Below are positions 59,978 through 64,000 of a stretch of 64,000 bases of DNA, one piece after another. The position numbers were made by a program, and so were the translations under genes. The stretch covers positions 69,399 to 133,398 of the forward strand of contig JBDKVB010000017.1 of assembly GCA_039679385.1 (NCBI GenBank), read 5' to 3'. The notes under the pieces are model-generated. The model was not told where the DNA came from. It saw nothing but the letters and a program-made list of their open reading frames with translations, and searched no databases. The stretch's first letter is position 1. The number at the start of each line of letters is the position of its first letter. This DNA comes from Armatimonadia bacterium. GTDB taxonomy: Bacteria; Armatimonadota; Zipacnadia; Zipacnadales; JABUFB01.

Positions 59978-61258
59978 CTACTGCGGACCGGGCGACACTG
60001 ATGTCAGGTCTGCGGCCTCACAGCTCGTGACCGACCCCAGGAGGTGACCATCGGACACCGTGACCTGCACGCTGTCGCCCGCCTGCACCTGTTCGATTCG
60101 CCGCACGACCGTCCCATCCTCGCGGCGGCAGATCGAATATCCACGACCAAGGACGCCAAGCGGGCTCAGAGCCTGCAAGGTCGCCCCGGCACGCTCCAGA
60201 CGCGCCCGGCGCCTTTCGAGACGCGTGGTCATTCCTCGGGCCAGCGTCGCAGCAGCCTCGTCGACTCGCAACTGCTGCTGCTCCAGGAGGGCTGCCGGAC
60301 GCTGCAACAAGGGGTGACTTGCCGCCTGCTGGACTCTCGCCTGCGACTGCTGCAGCACGGCCATCATCGCCGTGCGCAGGTGCCGGGCGTAGGCGGCAAT
60401 CCCCGCCTCCAGGTCAAGACGCTCAGGCACCACCATCTCGGCTGCCATGGAGGGTGTTGCCGCCCGGACATCCGCGACGAAATCGGCCAGGGTGAAGTCG
60501 GTCTCGTGGCCCACAGCGCTGACCACCGGCTTGGGACAGGCGAAGATCGCCCGTGCCACCGGCTCCTCGTTGAAGGCCCACAGGTCCTCGATCGAGCCTC
60601 CGCCGCGTCCCACGATGACCACGTCGACCTCATCCAGGCCGCCGGCAATCTGCAGGGACCGGACGATGCTGGGCACGGCCTCGGCGCCCTGGACCACCGT
60701 CGGAATCAGAAGGATCCGCGCCAGGGGATAGCGCCGACCCAGGATGCTGATCAGGTCACGTACCGCCGCGCCGGTGGGCGAGGTGCAGATCGCCACCGTC
60801 TGCGGGAATCTGGGCAACGGGCGCTTGCGAGAGGGGTCAAAGAGCCCCTCAGCGGCCAGTTTGGCCTTCAGAAGCTCCAGCGCCGCCGCCAGGCTGCCCA
60901 CACCGTCGGGCCGCATGAAGCGGAGGAGGAGCTGGTAACGCCCGCCACGCTCATAGACGGTGATGTTGCCCCCGGCGACAACGCGGTCGCCATCGGCGGG
61001 ATCGAACTTCAGTCCGGCAGCGGCTCCCCGGAAGCACACGGCGCTGAGCTGGCTGGATTCGTCCTTGAGCGAGAAGTAAAGGTGCCCGGAGGAGGCGCGG
61101 GTGAAGTTGGAGATCTCGCCACGCACGATGACGTCCTGCAGCAGCTCGTCCGTGTCCATCAGCCGCTTGATGTGGGTCGTAACCTCGGCGACCGACAGGA
61201 CACGATCGGGGCGTGCAGGCACAGGGAAGCCCGGGAGTCCATCTGCGGCTGAATTCAT
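59978..61258 (-). CDS. xseA: Exodeoxyribonuclease VII, large subunit
   Basis: A 426-residue protein that carries the nuclease activity of exonuclease VII. The N-terminal OB-fold (about 20-115, SVAEVTTHIKRL...GEISNFTRASSGHLYFSLKD) binds single-stranded DNA. The catalytic region includes VAICTSPTGAAVRDLISIL, VIVGRGGGSIEDLWAFN and PVVSAVGHETDFTLADFVAD. A helical C-terminal part follows for XseB binding. ATG 61258 is preceded by a weak ribosome site. It follows nusB by 33 bases. Confidence 0.97.
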   Translation of the reverse strand: MNSAADGLPGFPVPARPDRVLSVAEVTTHIKRLMDTDELLQDVIVRGEISNFTRASSGHLYFSLKDESSQLSAVCFRGAAAGLKFDPADGDRVVAGGNITVYERGGRYQLLLRFMRPDGVGSLAAALELLKAKLAAEGLFDPSRKRPLPRFPQTVAICTSPTGAAVRDLISILGRRYPLARILLIPTVVQGAEAVPSIVRSLQIAGGLDEVDVVIVGRGGGSIEDLWAFNEEPVARAIFACPKPVVSAVGHETDFTLADFVADVRAATPSMAAEMVVPERLDLEAGIAAYARHLRTAMMAVLQQSQARVQQAASHPLLQRPAALLEQQQLRVDEAAATLARGMTTRLERRRARLERAGATLQALSPLGVLGRGYSICRREDGTVVRRIEQVQAGDSVQVTVSDGHLLGSVTSCEAADLTSVSPGPQ

Positions 61259-61291
61259 GGCGATCCGTCTGCCCGAAGCCGGCCTGGGCGT

Positions 61292-61831
61292 CTACTTGGG
61301 GTCGCCGGGCTTGTCGCTGACAAGGCCCTCGCGGCGCGCGTAGGCTCCCAGAATGCCGTTGACGAACTTGCCCGATTCCGGCGTGCCGTAGATCTTGGCC
61401 AGCTCCACGGCCTCATTGATCGCCGCGCTAGGAGGCACGTCCGGTGAGTGGCGCAGCTCGGCCAGGGCCATGCGCAGGATGTTGCGGTCGATCCCCGGCA
61501 TGCGGTCCAGCGCCCACTCGTGGGACAGCTCGTCGATGATGACATCGATGTTCTTGGCGTCAAGGAAATAGGCCTCGCACAGACGGCGGCCGAAGTCCTC
61601 GATCTCGGCCGTCAGCTTGCGCCGTTCGGCGGGGTCCATCCCCCACTCTTCGAACATGATCCGGAGGGTGTCCGGCGCGCTGAGGAAGGCCCCACTGGGG
61701 CCCACACCACCGACATCGGCCTGGAACAGCAAGCCCAGTGCGAGCTCGCGTCCCCGGCGGCGTGCGCCTCCGCGGGTAGTCCCTTCACTCCGGCTGTCGT
61801 GGCCTTCCTGGTGTTCGGGAAGATCGGCCAT
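61292..61831 (-). CDS. nusB: Transcription antitermination factor NusB
   Basis: A 179-residue all-helical RNA-binding protein that, with NusE, binds boxA RNA in rRNA antitermination. The core starts at RRRGRELALGLLFQADV and ends with the typical AINEAVELAKIYGTPESGKFVNGIL. A linker of about 25 residues precedes it (PEHQEGHDSRSEGTT), longer than in many homologues, and the middle has a loop rich in Gly and Pro. ATG 61831 is 4 bases after the accC stop and nearest to the core; earlier starts would overlap accC. Confidence 0.92.
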   Translation of the reverse strand: MADLPEHQEGHDSRSEGTTRGGARRRGRELALGLLFQADVGGVGPSGAFLSAPDTLRIMFEEWGMDPAERRKLTAEIEDFGRRLCEAYFLDAKNIDVIIDELSHEWALDRMPGIDRNILRMALAELRHSPDVPPSAAINEAVELAKIYGTPESGKFVNGILGAYARREGLVSDKPGDPK

Positions 61832-61835
61832 AGCT

Positions 61836-63188
61836 TTAGCCTGGCTTGGCAAGAATACGTCGCTCGATGAAGCTGGTGTCGGTCTCTCCACGGCGGAACT
61901 CCGGATCTGACAAGGTGCGCAGGTGGAAACCGATGGTCGTCTTCAGGCCGTCTATCTTCATGCCCCGAAGTGTGGCTTCCATGCGGGCAAGGCAGGCGGG
62001 CCGATCCTCGGCCCAACAGATGAGCTTGGCGATCATCGGGTCGTAATGGGGCGAAACCTCGCACCCTGCAGCGACCCCAGTGTCCAGACGGATCCCGGGA
62101 CCCGCCGGCATAGACCAACTCCTGATGGAGCCCGGAGAAGGCTTGAAGCCGTCGTCACCATCGGCGGCCAGCAACCGGCACTCGATGGCATGACCGTTGA
62201 ACCAGATCTTGCCCTGCTCGCAGGTCATCTTCTCGCCGGCAGCGATACGGATCTGCTCCCGAACGATGTCCACGCCGGTGAGCATCTCAGTAACGGGATG
62301 CTCGACCTGAACCCGCGTGTTCATCTCCATGAAGTAGAACCGGCCGCGCTTGTCCATGAGGAACTCCACCGTACCGGCATTGCGGTAGCCCACGGTGGTA
62401 GCGGCCTTCACCGCCGCCTCCCCTAGTTTGCGGCGCTGGGAGTTGTTGACGGCCGGTGAGGGCGCTTCCTCAATCAGCTTCTGCTTTCGGTGCTGGATCG
62501 AGCACTCACGCTCGCCCAGGTGCACGCAGTTGCCGTGGTTGTCTGCCAGCACCTGCACCTCGATGTGGCGCGGGCCCAACAGCAGCTTCTCAATATACAC
62601 ATCGCCGTTGCCGAAGGCCGCCCGGGCTTCGCTGCGTGCCTGCTCCAGGGCTGCCGGCAACTCGTCGGGGTTCTTGACCTCACGAATGCCCCTGCCGCCA
62701 CCACCCAGCGCCGCCTTGATCATCACCGGGTAGCCAAGCTCCTCGGCAATAGCCCGCGCTTCGCGAGCATCACCGACAGGCTCCTGCGTCCCGGGGATGA
62801 CGGGCACACCGGCGTCGTGCATCGTGCGCCGGGCCTCGCTCTTATTGCCCATGCGGGCAATGACGTGTGAGGGCGGCCCGATGAAGGTGACGCCGCTGGC
62901 TTCACAGACCTCGGCGAAGTTCGCGTTCTCCGATAGGAATCCGTAGCCGGGATGGATGGCCTGCGCGCCGGTGAGACGAGCAGCGCTGAGGATGTTGGCG
63001 ACGTTCAGGTAGCTGTCGCGAGGGCTCGCAGGACCGATGCAGACGGCTTCATCGGCCATGCGGACATGAAGGGCCTCTGCGTCGGCCTCCGAGTAGACCG
63101 CAACCGTGGCGATCTTGAGTTCGCGACACGCCTGGAACACCCGGCAGGCGATCTCTCCACGATTGGCGACCAGGACCTTCTCAAACAT
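61836..63188 (-). CDS. accC: Acetyl-CoA carboxylase, biotin carboxylase subunit
   Basis: A 450-residue ATP-grasp enzyme that carboxylates biotin on the carrier protein in the first step of fatty acid synthesis. Motifs are [20 protein letters not shown] at the start, the glycine-rich ATP loop [32 protein letters not shown], and [15 protein letters not shown] with the catalytic region. The length matches the family. It follows accB in the usual order, but a pilin-like gene intervenes here. Confidence 0.98.
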   Translation of the reverse strand: MFEKVLVANRGEIACRVFQACRELKIATVAVYSEADAEALHVRMADEAVCIGPASPRDSYLNVANILSAARLTGAQAIHPGYGFLSENANFAEVCEASGVTFIGPPSHVIARMGNKSEARRTMHDAGVPVIPGTQEPVGDAREARAIAEELGYPVMIKAALGGGGRGIREVKNPDELPAALEQARSEARAAFGNGDVYIEKLLLGPRHIEVQVLADNHGNCVHLGERECSIQHRKQKLIEEAPSPAVNNSQRRKLGEAAVKAATTVGYRNAGTVEFLMDKRGRFYFMEMNTRVQVEHPVTEMLTGVDIVREQIRIAAGEKMTCEQGKIWFNGHAIECRLLAADGDDGFKPSPGSIRSWSMPAGPGIRLDTGVAAGCEVSPHYDPMIAKLICWAEDRPACLARMEATLRGMKIDGLKTTIGFHLRTLSDPEFRRGETDTSFIERRILAKPG

Positions 63189-63353
63189 TTACGTCTCCTG
63201 CCAAAGGACGCGAGTTGAGGTACTCCAGTTACCGCGATCTGCAGCGGTCGCATAGCCGTCGGGTCGCACGAGGTCACTGCGGCATGGTCTGAGGGACACG
63301 CTGCCAAGGGCCGTTGTTGTCACCGGCTGGTTGTGCATGGAGGTTCCTTCAGG

Positions 63354-63698
63354 TCAGAACTTCTCGTGCCCCGGCGTCGTGCACTTGACGGTTCCCGTCT
63401 GCGGATCATACACGTAAGGCTTGTCGCTGACCGGACAGCGGTTGAGGGCAGCTCGTGGATCAAGCGCCTTCGGATACCCGCCCTTGTCCGCCACTTCCAT
63501 CTGGATCATGGCCCGGAGCTGGTTGAGATTGTTGACGCATTCGACGCCATGCGCCTTCTCAAGAGCCTGCGCGGGTGTGGTCTTCTTGTGGCCCTTGCCG
63601 GCCTTCCCGCTTCCACCCAGGTACACCCCGGCGAGGATGGCGATGATCGCCACCACAATGAGTAACTCTATCAGAAGGGAGCCACGCCGACGCTTCAT
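63354..63698 (-). CDS. Type IV pilin/pseudopilin-like protein
   Basis: A 114-residue protein with a class III signal: basic KRRRG, then cleavage after Gly before SLLIELLIVVAIIAILAG, with the Glu at mature position 5. The remainder is a small C-terminal domain with two Cys that could form a disulfide (CVNNLNQL...CPVSDKPYVYDP...). It would be cleaved by a prepilin peptidase and act in a pilus or secretion pseudopilus. ATG 63698 has AGGTGA 7 bases upstream. Its position between accB and accC is unusual. Confidence 0.85.
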   Translation of the reverse strand: MKRRRGSLLIELLIVVAIIAILAGVYLGGSGKAGKGHKKTTPAQALEKAHGVECVNNLNQLRAMIQMEVADKGGYPKALDPRAALNRCPVSDKPYVYDPQTGTVKCTTPGHEKF

Positions 63699-63724
63699 AC
63701 CTGTCACCTGATGACAGGGGGCTA

Positions 63725-64000
63725 TCAGCCGCGCAGACGGCGCAAGCGGATCAGCGGCGTCCCATAGCCGACCGGGGCGCCGTCCTCAGCCATGAACTCG
63801 ATGACCTCGCCTTCGCCACTGCACGGGACACCGGTGTTCTTGCCCAGGGCCTCGATGGTAGCCACGACATCGCCCTCGGCCACCTGGTCACCGATCTTCA
63901 CCAGCGGCGGCTGGCCCGGTCCCTTCCCGTGGTAGAAACGCCCCACGAGACGAGCCCGCACAAGCAGGTCATCGGCCGCCACACCTGGGGCGGTGATGAA
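63725..64000 (-). CDS. accB: Biotin carboxyl carrier (AccB)-like domain, partial at the right edge
   Basis: The visible 92-codon segment ends at 63725 and runs off the right edge, so the N-terminus is missing. It matches the biotinyl domain: VGRFYHGKGPGQPPLVKIGDQVAEGDVV then GEGEVIEFMAEDGAPVGYGTPLIRL. The biotin attachment site is normally EAMKM; here it reads EALGKNTG, so a Gly replaces the lysine and a Lys sits one residue on. That may block biotinylation, or shift it. The gene lies upstream of accC with the pilin gene in between, as expected for accB. Confidence 0.78.
   Translation of the reverse strand, partial: FITAPGVAADDLLVRARLVGRFYHGKGPGQPPLVKIGDQVAEGDVVATIEALGKNTGVPCSGEGEVIEFMAEDGAPVGYGTPLIRLRRLRG

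Noticed and set aside
1-64000. CRISPR arrays, insertion sequences and prophage
   Set aside because: I saw no repeated units of CRISPR type, no transposase motif, and no terminal inverted repeats or phage genes.

Overview
The window is GC-rich chromosomal DNA with dense bacterial coding on both strands. I find 54 protein genes, one of them cut by the right edge, and no rRNA, tRNA, CRISPR array, insertion sequence or prophage. The block accB, accC, nusB, xseA, xseB, dxs, nadK, recN (53.4-64.0 kb, minus strand) is a gene order known from Firmicutes and related lineages. The window also has H-X9-DG (DUF1559-like) proteins, several UroD-superfamily proteins, a DUF6785-type transporter, a SpoIVB (S55) protein and many large exported proteins of unclear function. 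That mix is typical of Armatimonadota or Planctomycetes-like genomes. My best guess is an uncultured Armatimonadota-type bacterium; this is an inference, since no taxonomic marker gene is present.

Layout. 0.3-7.7 kb: class III aminotransferase, CBS protein, a very large S55/propeller protein and a Gfo/Idh/MocA oxidoreductase. 7.8-13.1 kb: DUF1848 protein, an exported tandem-domain protein, and a signalling cluster of two single-domain response regulators and a GGDEF protein. 13.3-20.5 kb, all plus strand: acetyltransferase, M20 deacylase, DUF72 protein, aldolase-like protein, MFS transporter and two glycosyltransferases. 20.6-26.8 kb, all minus strand: 2-hydroxyacid dehydrogenase, M28 peptidase, LarA-family protein, MazG-like protein and a large exported protein. 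27.1-33.3 kb, plus strand: two tandem H-X9-DG paralogues, an E1 alpha/beta dehydrogenase pair and an Mrr-like nuclease. 33.3-42.2 kb: exported TIM-barrel-like protein, RAM-domain protein, PdxS, then a minus-strand group of DUF6785 transporter, two UroD-like proteins and a lipoprotein. 42.5-49.7 kb: a coupled amidohydrolase pair, SRPBCC protein, two exported proteins (one a GH116 glycosidase) and an E2 acyltransferase core with no lipoyl domain. 49.8-53.3 kb, minus strand: translin-family protein and a complete 2-oxoacid:ferredoxin oxidoreductase (korDABC). 53.4-64.0 kb: the conserved housekeeping block, with a TPR protein and a type IV pilin-like gene inserted in it.

How the genes fit together. 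The picture is heterotrophic, with central 2-oxoacid metabolism (E1 pair, E2 core, Kor), peptide and acyl-amino-acid turnover (M20, M28, aminotransferase), sugar or glycoside use (GH116, MFS, aldolase-like, Gfo/Idh) and a large secreted or cell-surface repertoire. The observations most worth following are: two coupled amidohydrolase subunits of which the second has lost every recognisable metal ligand; four DnaA-box-like 9-mers spaced 20-12-20 bp upstream of the E2 core; an AccB-like protein whose biotinylation lysine context is disrupted; tandem H-X9-DG proteins that are membrane anchored but not pilin-like; and an S55 peptidase fused to a propeller and an Ig-like domain.
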